The notes under the pieces were generated by a model. It was not told where the DNA came from and made no database searches. It saw only the letters and a list, made by a program, of their open reading frames with translations. A stretch of 64,000 bases of DNA from Akkermansiaceae bacterium (GTDB taxonomy: Bacteria; Verrucomicrobiota; Verrucomicrobiia; Verrucomicrobiales; Akkermansiaceae): positions 1-64,000 of the forward strand of contig CAJJBR010000033.1 in assembly GCA_905182475.1 (NCBI GenBank), written 5' to 3'. The number at the start of each line of letters is the position of its first letter. The first letter of the stretch is position 1. The position numbers and the translations under genes are program-made. Below, piece after piece: positions 18,137-26,917 of the stretch.

Positions 18137-18585
18137 ATGCGGTAGCCCAGTTTGTAGCGGTGGGCGGGCTTTCGCTCGCAGCGGCAGGAGTCACATGGCT
18201 TGCCAAGGGAAGACCTTCGGTTCCCGAGCCAAAAGTAGTCGAATGCGATAGCTCCCTCCTCAAGGATGACGAGATTTGTCTCGCCGATGTCCCGCAAGAC
18301 GTCCTCTGGATCGATGCCCGACCACGATCCGAGTGGGAGATAAACGGCTTGGATGATTCGGTTTTGTGGAATCTCGACCCGAAGGAAGACAACCAAGCAC
18401 TTGAGGCCGGTGCGGCAGCGAGTATTTTCGAATCAGGAGCCTCGTTAGTTGTTGTCTATTGCGGGAGCGAAGCTTGCGGGACTAGCAAGATCATTGCCGA
18501 CCGCGTCAGAACTCTGAATCTTGGTCCTTCGGTCAAGGTTTTGTATGGGGGATGGGATGCCCTGCTGTTTAGGGATTCCAATTGA
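18133..18585 (+). CDS. Membrane-anchored rhodanese-like protein
   Basis: A 150-residue protein with an N-terminal hydrophobic anchor (about 5-24) and a rhodanese fold: WIDARPRSEWEING (about 59-72) and the active-site loop VVYCGSEACGTSK with Cys110. Rhodanese-type proteins move sulfane sulfur or sense sulfur species. It overlaps the DUF1573 gene by 4 bases, and this pairing recurs in PVC bacteria as far as I recall. It is the last gene of the sigma operon. Its 3' end overlaps the end of the minus-strand zinc-ribbon gene by 17 bases. Confidence 0.85.
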   Translation: MNAVAQFVAVGGLSLAAAGVTWLAKGRPSVPEPKVVECDSSLLKDDEICLADVPQDVLWIDARPRSEWEINGLDDSVLWNLDPKEDNQALEAGAAASIFESGASLVVVYCGSEACGTSKIIADRVRTLNLGPSVKVLYGGWDALLFRDSN

Positions 18586-19717
18586 GCGCTTTGATGGCGA
18601 GTGCCTCAAGAAACGGCCTTTCCGGATCATCATCCATGTTCCAGCGCATGAATACGGTGCAGGCTTTTATCTGACCGTAGCTCAAGCCCGAAGCTTCGTC
18701 TTCAAGCATCCTACCGATCTCCGATTGTTTCCCGAAATACGCCTTTGCGATCTCCTTTGTATCTTCCCGGCTGAGAATCTTCATCGTGAATTTCTTCTCG
18801 GGCTCCGGGACAGCATCTATATCCTTGTAGCAACGCCCGCCTGCAGAAATGATGACCAGAAACGTGCCAGCTTCTTTAGTCGGCTCCGCCGCGAATTTTT
18901 CAAATCTACCTCCGAACAGGTCAAGGAAAGGATCCACCACCACCTTGGGTGCCTCCGTTCCACGTGTCCTGACCAACATGGTCTGTGCGTTGATTCCACC
19001 TTCATCATCCGCGAAATCCACATAGTAATAGTGGTCAACAACCTGCTCGATCGAATTAATTTCCCGGATGTCCACTGTGATTTTTAAAGCTTCAGGGAGT
19101 AGGCTGTTCAGGACGGAACTGGCGAGCACATCCTCTCCGCGCTTCGATTCAAGATGTGGAAGCCGCTCTTCGAGTGATTTCATTTCCAGAAACTCTTCGA
19201 GCAGATTGAGTGCGGCGATTCCGCTGTCGATTGGAGGGGAAGGTGGATCGGGTCGGTTTTCCCCAATATCCGGCATGTCCGGATCGCCTACCGGCAGGTT
19301 CGCCCCTCTGGCGGATATCACCACTGGGATCCCTACGGATGCGCGTCGGGGTCTCGATCTGCTCGGTTCGATCTGGCAGTTGCCTTGGTGCAGGACGCAA
19401 AATAGTTGGTTGCCCTAGCGGTTGCTGGGGTTCACGATATTGGTATTGAGGCTGAGTTCTCGGCGGAGCGTAGTAGTCTGGAGCCTGTTTGGGGGGGGCT
19501 GATACTGTGGCTGGTAGTAATTGGATGGAACTGCAGCAGGCTGCTGAACTGGAGTCGCTTGAACCGGTGGCTGTGGTGCAGCAGGATATGGCGCTTGGAT
19601 AAGCACCTGGCAATAGGGACATGGACCCGTAACTCCGGCAAGCTGAGTGGGAACAGTCAGGCGCGTGCTACAAGACGGGCAGAGAAAGGAAATGACATCT
19701 GCTGAATTCAATTTCAC
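18569..19717 (-). pseudogene. Frameshifted zinc-ribbon, Pro/Gln-rich protein
   Basis: Three consecutive minus-strand frames join into one plausible protein. A zinc ribbon FLCPSCSTRLTVP...CPYCQ comes first, followed by a Pro/Gln/Tyr-rich linker that changes frame at eight consecutive G (19491-19498; nine would keep it open). The linker then shifts again near 19300 into a 250-residue C-terminal domain (LSREDTKEIAKAYFGKQSEI). The first part could start at GTG 19717. The ribbon-linker-domain layout resembles verrucomicrobial proteins of unknown function. Two shifts suggest decay, but the G8 tract could also be a phase-variable site or a sequencing error. Confidence 0.6.
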
Positions 19718-19995
19718 AAAAAATATGAATATTTGGATTGGTTGCTTTCTTGGGATCTCTGAAATACAATTCAGAGAAGTTTCCCACGGTTCTCCGTTGT
19801 TTGTGCGGGAAACATGGTTGGTGGTTTTTGGTAAAGAGACTATGGTGATTGTTACGTTAAATTTGTGAAATACGATGCAAGATTGGGAGGGTTCCATAGG
19901 CAATGTATGCTCACGTATGATTTTTTAATCGGGACAAGAAACCAAATACCTGCTTTAAATACTTGTCAGACACACCGCCTCTCACTATCGACTAT

Positions 19996-20328
19996 ATGCC
20001 CACTATTACCAAACGAGAACTCGTTATTAAGATCACCGACAGACTTGGTCTCAAGGGAGTCAATATTACGCAACAAAACGTGCACGAGGTTGTTCAATCG
20101 CTGATCGATGAAATTACCGAATCGTTAGCTCATGGTGACAACGTTGTTATGAGGAACTTCGGAGCTTTCGAAGTGCGCGAGATGAAAGCGAAGATCGGCC
20201 GGAACCCAAAGGATCCCATGAAAGACGTGCCGATTCCGGCTCGAGCTGCAGTGAAGTTCAAGCCAGGTAAAGAGATGAAGGAAAAGGTGGCCACCACTCT
20301 CCAAGTCATCCGCGAGCGTAATCCTTGA
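19996..20328 (+). CDS. HU/IHF-family DNA-binding protein
   Basis: A 110-residue histone-like protein. TKRELVIKITDRLG is the dimerisation helix, VVMRNFGAFEVREMKAKIGR covers the beta arm, and RNPKDPMKDVPIPARAAVKF is the DNA-bending arm. I start it at the ATG giving MPTITKREL; the longer frame begins at TTG and adds unconserved residues. It bends and compacts DNA as a homo- or heterodimer. HU and IHF alpha/beta types are not separable here with confidence. Confidence 0.93.
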   Translation: MPTITKRELVIKITDRLGLKGVNITQQNVHEVVQSLIDEITESLAHGDNVVMRNFGAFEVREMKAKIGRNPKDPMKDVPIPARAAVKFKPGKEMKEKVATTLQVIRERNP

Positions 20329-20341
20329 TTTTCAATTGGTT

Positions 20342-20863
20342 ATGATCTCATTCCGTGCCACCTACCTACCTCTTCTGCTGGTAGTGGCATCAGCACTCAT
20401 ATGTATCTCATGTTCATCGAAACCCGGTGGCTATTCGGGATATATGACCCGGTCTTACACGATCCGCGGCCAGGCGTATCATCCAATGAGTGTTTCACAG
20501 GCTCTCGGACATTCAGAGACCGGCGGATGCTCATGGTATGATGAATCGAGCTTCTTCGGATTGAAACGTGGTACCACCTCACTTGGGGAGAAAGTCAAAC
20601 CGTGGCATCTGACCGGTGCCCACAAAACGCTTCCACTGCCCTGTCTGGTGAAAGTGACAAATCTAAAAAACGGGAAATCGGTCAAACTCAGGATAAACGA
20701 CCGTGGCCCGTTTATCGCAGGGCGTCATCTGGATGTTACCCCGCGCGCCGCGAAAAAACTCGGTTTTCACGGCGATGGGCTGACCCAAACCCGCATTGAG
20801 GTTCTCTCCGTGGGTGACGGTAGCTACCGCCGCAAATCGAAGAAGCGGTTCTTTTTTTGGTAA
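20342..20863 (+). CDS. rlpA: RlpA-like septal ring lytic transglycosylase lipoprotein
   Basis: A 174-residue lipoprotein (signal ending LICISCSS) with a double-psi beta-barrel domain: SETGGCSWYDESSFFGLKRG, then VKVTNLKNGKSVKLRINDRG with the catalytic-type Asp, and RHLDVTPRAAKKLGF. RlpA cleaves denuded glycan strands at septa and poles in some bacteria and is structural in others. No SPOR domain is present, so septal targeting by SPOR is missing. The ATG at 20342 is preferred to the upstream TTG. Confidence 0.88.
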   Translation: MISFRATYLPLLLVVASALICISCSSKPGGYSGYMTRSYTIRGQAYHPMSVSQALGHSETGGCSWYDESSFFGLKRGTTSLGEKVKPWHLTGAHKTLPLPCLVKVTNLKNGKSVKLRINDRGPFIAGRHLDVTPRAAKKLGFHGDGLTQTRIEVLSVGDGSYRRKSKKRFFFW

Positions 20864-20929
20864 TGAGGTTTCCGTAGGCAGGGCTTGTCGCGATCCGAGG
20901 AAACGACCACCTTCTTGTAGGTAGCATTC

Positions 20930-22141
20930 ATGAAGGAACGGATCGACGAGTTGGAGCAATGGGGGGCGGATGTGATATTCGGCCGAGCCAAGGGCTTTCG
21001 GGCATCTCTGATGCGGGTTCTCATGCTAGGCTTATCCGGGATCTTCCGTTGTCTCGTCCAGACCCGAATCGGCCTCTACAGGCGGGGCTGGAAGCCCCAG
21101 GAGTTCCCCGGCGCACAAGTGATATCGATAGGTAACCTCACCGTTGGAGGAACCGGCAAGACTCCTGTCGTGGAGCTTCTTGCGAAGTCGTTGAGGGATC
21201 GTGGTAGAAACGTTGCAATTCTCTCCCGTGGTTACAAAAGTAAGCGGCTTGGCTACGCGCAGAATTGGGAAGGGAAGGATGGCCGGATGGTGCCGGAGGA
21301 CAGAATGCCTAAAGTTGTCTCCACTGGGTCAGCCTTGTTACTCGATTCGAAATTCGCCGGTGACGAGCCGTTCATGCTTGCGCGGAACCTTGATGGTGTG
21401 GCGGTGATCGTGGACAAGGACAGGGTCAAGGGAGCACGCTTTGCAATCAGCCAGCTTGAAACGGAGACTCTTGTTCTGGACGACGGGATGCAGTATCTCG
21501 ATCTGGCGCACTCGATGGACATCGTGCTGATCGATTCCCGCTCGCCGTTCGGAACCGAAGCCCTTTTGCCTCGCGGAACTTTGCGCGAGCCACCACGGAA
21601 CCTCCGCCGCGCCAGCTATATACTCATCACCAAGTGTGACGGGAGTTCGAATGCCGAACTCATCACCCGCATTAGAAAATACAATCCCGTGGCCGACATC
21701 ATCGAATGTGCCCACGGCCCCATCCATCTTGAAGACCTCTACACACGTGAGCGTAAATCGCTCGATTTTTTGGAGGGAAAATGGGTGGGAGCGATCAGTG
21801 CGATCGCAGTTCCAGAGAATTTCGAGCGATCGCTTTCAAAGCTGGGAGCGAGGGTGGAAATTAAACGCCGCTTCTCCGATCATCACCGTTTCAACCGCCG
21901 CGATGTGGACAATTTCATGCAGCGCTGCGTCGAGCGAGACATGGAGATGATCGTGACCACCGAGAAGGATGCAGTTCGTTTTCCGAGACCCACGGAAATC
22001 AACGTGCCGATCTGTTTCCTCCGCATCGAAGTCCAAATCCTCTCGGGTCAGGAATATTGGGACGGGATGGTGGATCGAATTTGTAATCCGCCTCCTGTCG
22101 TTGATTCGATTTTGAAGAACGTGGGATCTTACCGAGTTTGA
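20930..22141 (+). CDS. lpxK: Tetraacyldisaccharide 4'-kinase LpxK
   Basis: A 403-residue lipid A kinase that phosphorylates the 4' position of the disaccharide precursor at the inner membrane. The P-loop GNLTVGGTGKTPVVELLAKS lies near residues 66-85, followed by ILSRGYKSK and the DDGMQYLDL block. It is about 70 residues longer than the E. coli enzyme. Part of the surplus, just before the conserved ISIGNLT strand, coincides with a small palindrome (21084-21098) matching intergenic repeats. It shows that this organism makes lipid A. Confidence 0.95.
   Translation: MKERIDELEQWGADVIFGRAKGFRASLMRVLMLGLSGIFRCLVQTRIGLYRRGWKPQEFPGAQVISIGNLTVGGTGKTPVVELLAKSLRDRGRNVAILSRGYKSKRLGYAQNWEGKDGRMVPEDRMPKVVSTGSALLLDSKFAGDEPFMLARNLDGVAVIVDKDRVKGARFAISQLETETLVLDDGMQYLDLAHSMDIVLIDSRSPFGTEALLPRGTLREPPRNLRRASYILITKCDGSSNAELITRIRKYNPVADIIECAHGPIHLEDLYTRERKSLDFLEGKWVGAISAIAVPENFERSLSKLGARVEIKRRFSDHHRFNRRDVDNFMQRCVERDMEMIVTTEKDAVRFPRPTEINVPICFLRIEVQILSGQEYWDGMVDRICNPPPVVDSILKNVGSYRV
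21084..21098. repeat. Palindrome with TGGAA loop inside lpxK
   Basis: GGGGCTGGAAGCCCC forms a 5-bp stem with a TGGAA loop and resembles the paired intergenic palindromes at 11344-11392 (loops CTGGAAT and CTGGAAC). It is read in frame as part of RRGWKPQE in the variable region of LpxK before the P-loop. It may be a repeat that inserted into a gene without breaking it, or chance. Confidence 0.45.
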
Positions 22142-22188
22142 AAACAGTGGAACTTGAATCTTGGCAGAATCTCGGGGGAGTTTATACC

Positions 22189-22776
22189 ATGGCCATGCTC
22201 ACCCTAGGAATACTCGGATCCGGCTCTGGATCGAACATGCAGGCGATCTTGGATGCAATCCAAAGTGGGAAACTCCATGCCCGTATCGCCCTGGTTCTTT
22301 CCGATAATCCAGATGGTTACATCCTTGAGCGGGCGAAGAACCACGGGATTCCTGCGGAACTGATCGACTGTTCCCCGCACAAAACGAAATTTGCTGAAGA
22401 GATCCAGAAAGAGACGGCGGACAAGTTGAAGCGGGCAGGTGTCGATTTGGTATGTCTTGCTGGATTCATGAGGTTGGTGAAAAATCCGTTGCTCGATGCC
22501 TTTCCCGCGAGGATTTTAAATATCCATCCCTCCCTACTTCCTGCCTTTCCCGGCATCGAAGCATGGAAGCAAGCGATAGCCGCAGGCGCTAGTGAGACCG
22601 GGGTTACTGTCCATGTTGTCGATTCGGGAATGGATACTGGGCCGATGATCGTTCAAAAATCCGTGCCCATCGATCCTTCTGATACTCCGCAATCCCTCCA
22701 CGAACGTATCCAGATCGTCGAGCACCAGCTGTATCCTGAGGCAATTACCACTTACGCCCAACGACTTGAATTATGA
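22189..22776 (+). CDS. purN: Phosphoribosylglycinamide formyltransferase PurN
   Basis: A 195-residue GAR transformylase that uses 10-formyl-THF in purine synthesis. It shows LGILGSGSGSNMQAILDAIQ at the N terminus, the catalytic NIHPSLLPAFPG with Asn and His, and VHVVDSGMDTGPMI. The ATG at 22189 has a GGGGGAG ribosome binding site eight bases upstream, so I prefer it to the TTG at 22138. The stop overlaps the MoxR start (ATGA). Confidence 0.96.
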   Translation: MAMLTLGILGSGSGSNMQAILDAIQSGKLHARIALVLSDNPDGYILERAKNHGIPAELIDCSPHKTKFAEEIQKETADKLKRAGVDLVCLAGFMRLVKNPLLDAFPARILNIHPSLLPAFPGIEAWKQAIAAGASETGVTVHVVDSGMDTGPMIVQKSVPIDPSDTPQSLHERIQIVEHQLYPEAITTYAQRLEL

Positions 22777-23690
22777 AGCCTTCCGTCCTTGAACCATTAT
22801 TACATCACCTGAGTAACACCGTGATTGGAGCGGAGAAGCCTGCTGAGATGCTGCTTACCGCACTTCTGGCAAACGGCCACGTGCTCGTCGAAGGTGCGCC
22901 GGGTATCGGGAAAACGACCCTCGCGCATACTCTCGCCAGCTCGATGGGAGGTGTCTTCAAGCGGGTTCAGTTTACTCCCGACCTCCTTCCTGCAGATCTC
23001 ATCGGATATAACCTCTTCCGCTCTGATCGCGGTGTGTTCGAGTTTATCCCCGGACCCGTTTTTGCGAACTGCCTGCTTGCGGATGAAATTAATCGGACTT
23101 CGCCAAGGGTACAGTCTGCTCTTCTTGAAAGCATGAATGAGGGTCGAGTGACCATTGATGGTGTTACCCATGAATTGCCGCAGCCGTTCATCGTGATCGC
23201 AACGCAAAATGCGATCCACAGCACCGGTACATTTCCATTGCCGGAGCCGCAGCTCGACCGCTTCTTGCTTTCTCTCGAAATGTCCCTGCCGGATGCTGCC
23301 ACCCAGGCGGAAATCATTCTCGCACACGCGAGTAAGCCGGGCGGGCTGGAAGAGATTCCGGCATTCGATCTTAGCCCGGAAATCATCCTAGCCCTCCAGA
23401 AACAGGCTTCCGAAGTTCCGGTTTCAGCGGCGATTGCCCACTACATCACGGGTCTTTGTGAAACGCTCCGCCAGCTTGCGGGATCGGATCAAAGCGTTTC
23501 CGTCCGCGCTTCACTGGCGATATTGAAAGCTGCGCGGGCAAATGCATTTTTGGAGTCCGCCCCGGCAGTGTATCCAGACCATGTGCAGGCGATTTTTCCA
23601 GCGGTCATGCGCCACCGTATCCTTTCGGATCAGGATTTCGATCCGGTGGAATTGACCGGAATGGCGCTTTCCAAGACCGAGATTCCTTAG
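22773..23690 (+). CDS. MoxR-family AAA ATPase
   Basis: A 305-residue AAA+ chaperone-like ATPase with Walker A GAPGIGKTT (41-49), Walker B LLADEINRTSPRVQ (about 107-120), the sensor-like FIVIATQN, and FPLPEPQLDRF. MoxR proteins help mature metalloenzymes or VWA-domain complexes and usually sit beside a DUF58 gene, which is not found here. It overlaps purN by 4 bases. Its last 4 bases overlap the end of the convergent membrane-protein gene. Confidence 0.93.
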   Translation: MKPSVLEPLLHHLSNTVIGAEKPAEMLLTALLANGHVLVEGAPGIGKTTLAHTLASSMGGVFKRVQFTPDLLPADLIGYNLFRSDRGVFEFIPGPVFANCLLADEINRTSPRVQSALLESMNEGRVTIDGVTHELPQPFIVIATQNAIHSTGTFPLPEPQLDRFLLSLEMSLPDAATQAEIILAHASKPGGLEEIPAFDLSPEIILALQKQASEVPVSAAIAHYITGLCETLRQLAGSDQSVSVRASLAILKAARANAFLESAPAVYPDHVQAIFPAVMRHRILSDQDFDPVELTGMALSKTEIP

Positions 23691-24283
23691 CCCCTTTCGT
23701 TTACCTCGTAGCCCGATTGGACGGAGGGGCGCATCAGGACGATGATGGTGAAAACTCCGAGCACCGTCCCGAACGGCATCTGGAGGCAATTGATCGCGGC
23801 GACGACAATCGAGAAGGTTTTGTTTTTCCGTTTCTTGATAAACCTGCCGGACATGAAATTCGCGGCAGCCATTGCGGAGATGATCACTCCGAAGACCACG
23901 TAGAAGACCGCAAAGATTGCTATCATCTCTTTCGGAAATCCGGGGAAGGGGACTGGTGCAGAGACGTGCCCAGAAGGTGCGGTGGTGGTGGAAGTTTCGC
24001 CGATCTCGATAGCTTCGGTTTCCATTTGTATCTCTACATCTGCTTCCACCTCGATGGGTATTTCAACCACCGCAATAGGAGCGGGTGTTGAGTATGTGGG
24101 AGAAATTGTGGAAGCCATCCCGAAAAAGAAAGTCATCATCAAGAAGTGCAAGATGATAAATCCAAGACCAAGCAAGCACAGCCCACCTAGCACATAGTGA
24201 AAAATCGCGAGCATATTGAGATGCGACTCATCCTGCAGATTGATCTGAAGGGCGGGCATCGGGGGTGGTTGTTGGACGTTCAT
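23687..24283 (-). CDS. Membrane protein of unknown function
   Basis: A 198-residue protein with four predicted membrane segments (about 27-50, 55-65, 120-142, 160-185) and an extracytoplasmic acidic loop rich in Glu and Ile (VEIPIEVEADVEIQMETEAI). The opening HLNMLAIFHYVLGGLCLL is the type seen in a widespread, uncharacterised family in PVC bacteria. It lies 5 bases after the metallopeptidase gene on the same strand. The acidic insert is unusual for that family. Confidence 0.6.
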   Translation of the reverse strand: MNVQQPPPMPALQINLQDESHLNMLAIFHYVLGGLCLLGLGFIILHFLMMTFFFGMASTISPTYSTPAPIAVVEIPIEVEADVEIQMETEAIEIGETSTTTAPSGHVSAPVPFPGFPKEMIAIFAVFYVVFGVIISAMAAANFMSGRFIKKRKNKTFSIVVAAINCLQMPFGTVLGVFTIIVLMRPSVQSGYEVNERG

Positions 24284-24288
24284 AATGG

Positions 24289-24645
24289 TTATTCGAGACC
24301 TCTTGCTTCGATTTCATCTTCGTCCCAACCGAGATAATGACCGAGTTCGTGAAGGTAGGTAGTGCCGATCTCGTCTAGGAAATCCTGCTCGTCGCCCTCG
24401 CTATATTCCCAGAGGTTGGTTACGAAAATACGGATGCGGGGCATGGCGTCCGGGTCAGGTTCGTCGATCAGTGAAGCGCCTTCAAACAGCCCGAGTATTC
24501 CTTCCTCCAGTTCTTCACCATCGTCTGGCTTATCCTCGTAGGAAACCGTACAATTTCCGGCCTGACCGGCAACTTCTGCGGGAAGGACTTTTGAAATCAT
24601 TGCTACTTCAGAGCTGGCGAGTTCGCACAATTTTTCAAATTGCAT
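24289..24645 (-). CDS. Minimal zincin metallopeptidase (DUF1025 family)
   Basis: A 118-residue cytoplasmic protein of the Zincin_1/DUF1025 type. The motif TTYLHELGHYLGWDEDEIEARG contains HELGH (His99, Glu100, His103) and a downstream acidic ligand region, as in the known minimal zincin structures. The preceding strand RIRIFVTNLWEY is also typical. Peptidase activity of this family has not been generally shown. It is upstream of, and probably co-transcribed with, the membrane-protein gene. Confidence 0.85.
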   Translation of the reverse strand: MQFEKLCELASSEVAMISKVLPAEVAGQAGNCTVSYEDKPDDGEELEEGILGLFEGASLIDEPDPDAMPRIRIFVTNLWEYSEGDEQDFLDEIGTTYLHELGHYLGWDEDEIEARGLE

Positions 24646-24680
24646 AGCCCGATCTATCTTTCTGTTACCTTCCGGACAAC

Positions 24681-24715
24681 AAAGAAATACCCGCTACGGA
24701 TTGATCCGAAGCGGG
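24681..24715 (-). terminator. Probable terminator after SH3-like lipoprotein gene
   Basis: An 11-bp stem with one mismatch (24690-24700 with 24705-24715) and a TCAA loop, followed on the minus strand by the T-rich TATTTCTTTG. It lies 28 bases after the lipoprotein gene's stop. The T tract is imperfect, so efficiency is uncertain. Confidence 0.65.
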
Positions 24716-24742
24716 CATGTCGTAAAACAATTCGGGCTGAGC

Positions 24743-25423
24743 TTACTCGGCCTCCACGGGAGTTGCCGTTTTCTTGAGTTTTTCTTCCTCCGCTTTCGCT
24801 GCCTCAATTTTTTTGCGGACAGCTTCGGCTACCGGATCGAGTTCCTTTTCTGGTTCCTTGATTGGATCCTCGACTTTTATTTCCGGAATGGAATCCAAGG
24901 TAGGTGCGGCACCTGTAGTGTGTGCTTCGGGATCAATGATCGCCGGGATCGCTCCATCCGGCGGGATACCGCCCGGGTCAATGACGGGAAGAGGTTCTAT
25001 CGGGCCGCCACCTGGAAGTGGCGGATACACTTGGTATGCTCCGTCGAAGGGGAGTAGCTCGGGTGAAGTTCTATCAGGAGATGAAACCATCACGGCTGGA
25101 ACGTAACCCACCTCGCCGCTGTCCAACTCCACTTTCACGTAGTTCGAATCCAGTTCGATGATTTTCATTTCGGTGCCGAGGGAAATGAGCTTGTCGGCAT
25201 CTTCGGTTCCGGTTGGTTTATTCTTATAAAAGGCGGTGTTCGGGATGTTTGCGCTCACGAACTGGCCGGGGGAAAGCTCGGAGCCGAAGCTGCTTGCAGA
25301 CTGGAGGCCGGTACCGGGCGGGCGGAGCGGATCGAAACTGGAACTGCTCACCGGTGAGTTCATCGAGTTACAAGCCGCCATGGCGATTGCTACCGGAACT
25401 ACGGTAAATAAAGAGAATTTCAT
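24743..25423 (-). CDS. SH3-like lipoprotein with Pro-rich tail
   Basis: A 226-residue lipoprotein: MKFSLFTVVPVAIAMAACNS has a lipobox ending AAC. Residues about 50-115 look like a bacterial SH3 domain (LGTEMKIIELDSNYVKVELD, then GEVGYVPAVMV). A Pro/Gly-rich stretch follows and the C terminus is a charged helix (VAEAVRKKIEAAKAEEEKLK). I start it at ATG 25423 because the signal peptide begins there. SH3-like lipoproteins often bind peptidoglycan or peptides; the partner is unknown. Confidence 0.7.
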   Translation of the reverse strand: MKFSLFTVVPVAIAMAACNSMNSPVSSSSFDPLRPPGTGLQSASSFGSELSPGQFVSANIPNTAFYKNKPTGTEDADKLISLGTEMKIIELDSNYVKVELDSGEVGYVPAVMVSSPDRTSPELLPFDGAYQVYPPLPGGGPIEPLPVIDPGGIPPDGAIPAIIDPEAHTTGAAPTLDSIPEIKVEDPIKEPEKELDPVAEAVRKKIEAAKAEEEKLKKTATPVEAE

Positions 25424-25480
25424 AACGAAGGCAAGTTGCCACCGCAATGCAGAGCGGTCAACGCGATTCATACATGGTAT

Positions 25481-26158
25481 TCACAAACGTTTGACCACGA
25501 CTTCAACGTTCATAAAGCATTCGGCATTTCTTTTGAACGAGCCATGGATTGGCTCGACGTCTTGGTAGTTCCTGCCGACAGCGATTTCTAGGCTCCTGCA
25601 CATGCCAAGCATCACGTGGGCGAAATCCTGGCAGAATCCTTTGCTAAGGGTGAAAGCTTGCTCTAAATGGTTTTTTGCATCCGTGACCCGGGGCTCGTAG
25701 GCGAACTCGGAATTGATCCAACGCATGATCGCGGCGGCTTTTCCAAAAACGGCGTTTTCCGAATGAGTGACATCGATGGCCTGTTTCCAGATATCCGGCT
25801 GACTGGAAATCCATCGACTTTCCTGAAGGTGTTCCTAGCATCTGTCGCGGATCTCCGGGGAATCGAAAAACTCCATGCCACCCGCATCGCCTTCGTTGGA
25901 GATAGTTAGCGGAAGGTTGAGTACTCTGATCTGGCTCTCCACCACCATGCTCTTGTGCTGCGTGCCGATTTCGTAAACGTGGAGATATTCCCGAAAAGGT
26001 CGGAGAAGCGGATTAGCCGGGTGGTATATAGCAACCCGGCGCGAGCAATACACAAACAGATTCACCTTCGCGGCGGGGCGAGATGTAGTTGAGTATGTTG
26101 ATAAGGTGAGGGTTTGAAGTCTTGGCAGGAGAATTAGCAGCACCCGCGCCAAAACCAT
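25481..26158 (-). pseudogene. Transglutaminase-like protein, nonsense codon and internal deletion
   Basis: A single minus-strand frame interrupted by TAG at 25835-25837. Before the stop, VYEIGTQHKSMVVESQIRVL resembles the N-terminal domain of bacterial transglutaminase-like proteins. After it, MRWINSEFAYEPRVTDAKNH and GFCQDFAHVMLGMCRSLE carry the catalytic Cys region. Directly behind CRSLE comes IAVGRNYQDVEPIHGSF, which in intact homologues is the extreme C terminus. The roughly 80 residues with the catalytic His and Asp are therefore missing in frame. The product cannot be an active enzyme. Confidence 0.75.
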
Positions 26159-26167
26159 ACGGGTATT

Positions 26168-26917
26168 TTAATTCTTTTTCCCGATGCTGAAATCGTTGGT
26201 GGCCCCAGTTCCGCCGCCATAGGAAGCTCCAAGCCGCTCGGGCAGATCGATCTCAGGGAAAATCCGGACGCTGGATTGCTTTTTGTCCGCATTTCCCATC
26301 AGCCAGCTAATCCCCATCCCACAGAGTGCGAGAAAGGCAAGGGATCCGATGGCGATGAGTGCCAGCCGTAGCGAGTGGCCACTGTTCATAGGAGCCTCCC
26401 TGAGTTTGAACCACGCGGTCAGGCCGGTGGTGATCTCCGTCACGAGCTTCTCGACGTAGTCCTCTGTGGTTTCCTCTTCACCTATTTTGTGCAGGGCCTC
26501 GGATATAATCTGCACGAGACTGAACGCCGGAACCCCAATTTGATCCGGTTGCATACCTTCTTTGGCTCCGAGTTCGCGCCCAAAGCCCAGCTTTCTCGTA
26601 TCCGATTCGAAAACGATTACAAGCCCGCCGCCATCCGGAAGCCATTCTTGTTGGAGTTGAGACGCGTAATCGGAGGCTGTGGTCGAGATCAGAGCGCTTT
26701 CTAGGATGACAAACATCCGGTATCCGTGATCCCGCTCAAGCTTCTGAAGCATTTTGGTGATCCGTCGCGCAGCCTCTGGTTTCTGGGAAAGAATCCCGTC
26801 CTCATCGGACAGCCTTGTAAGAGGTGGAGGTGGGACGTCCGCATCCGGAAGCCGCTGGGCGGAAAGCAAGCTGCTCAGCAGAATACACAGGACGAAACTC
26901 AGGGAGAAACGGCTCAC
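26168..26917 (-). CDS. TPM-domain membrane protein (YgcG-like)
   Basis: A 249-residue protein with a signal peptide (LSFVLCILLSSLLSAQ), a TPM domain (about 33-160; LSDEDGILSQKPEAARRITK, then GGGLVIVFESDTRKLGF), one membrane helix near 183-206 and a short Gly-rich cytoplasmic tail (GASYGGGTGATNDFS). TPM proteins are linked to photosystem repair in plants; in bacteria the role is unclear. It ends 9 bases before the degraded transglutaminase frame and was perhaps co-transcribed with it. Confidence 0.85.
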   Translation of the reverse strand: MSRFSLSFVLCILLSSLLSAQRLPDADVPPPPLTRLSDEDGILSQKPEAARRITKMLQKLERDHGYRMFVILESALISTTASDYASQLQQEWLPDGGGLVIVFESDTRKLGFGRELGAKEGMQPDQIGVPAFSLVQIISEALHKIGEEETTEDYVEKLVTEITTGLTAWFKLREAPMNSGHSLRLALIAIGSLAFLALCGMGISWLMGNADKKQSSVRIFPEIDLPERLGASYGGGTGATNDFSIGKKN

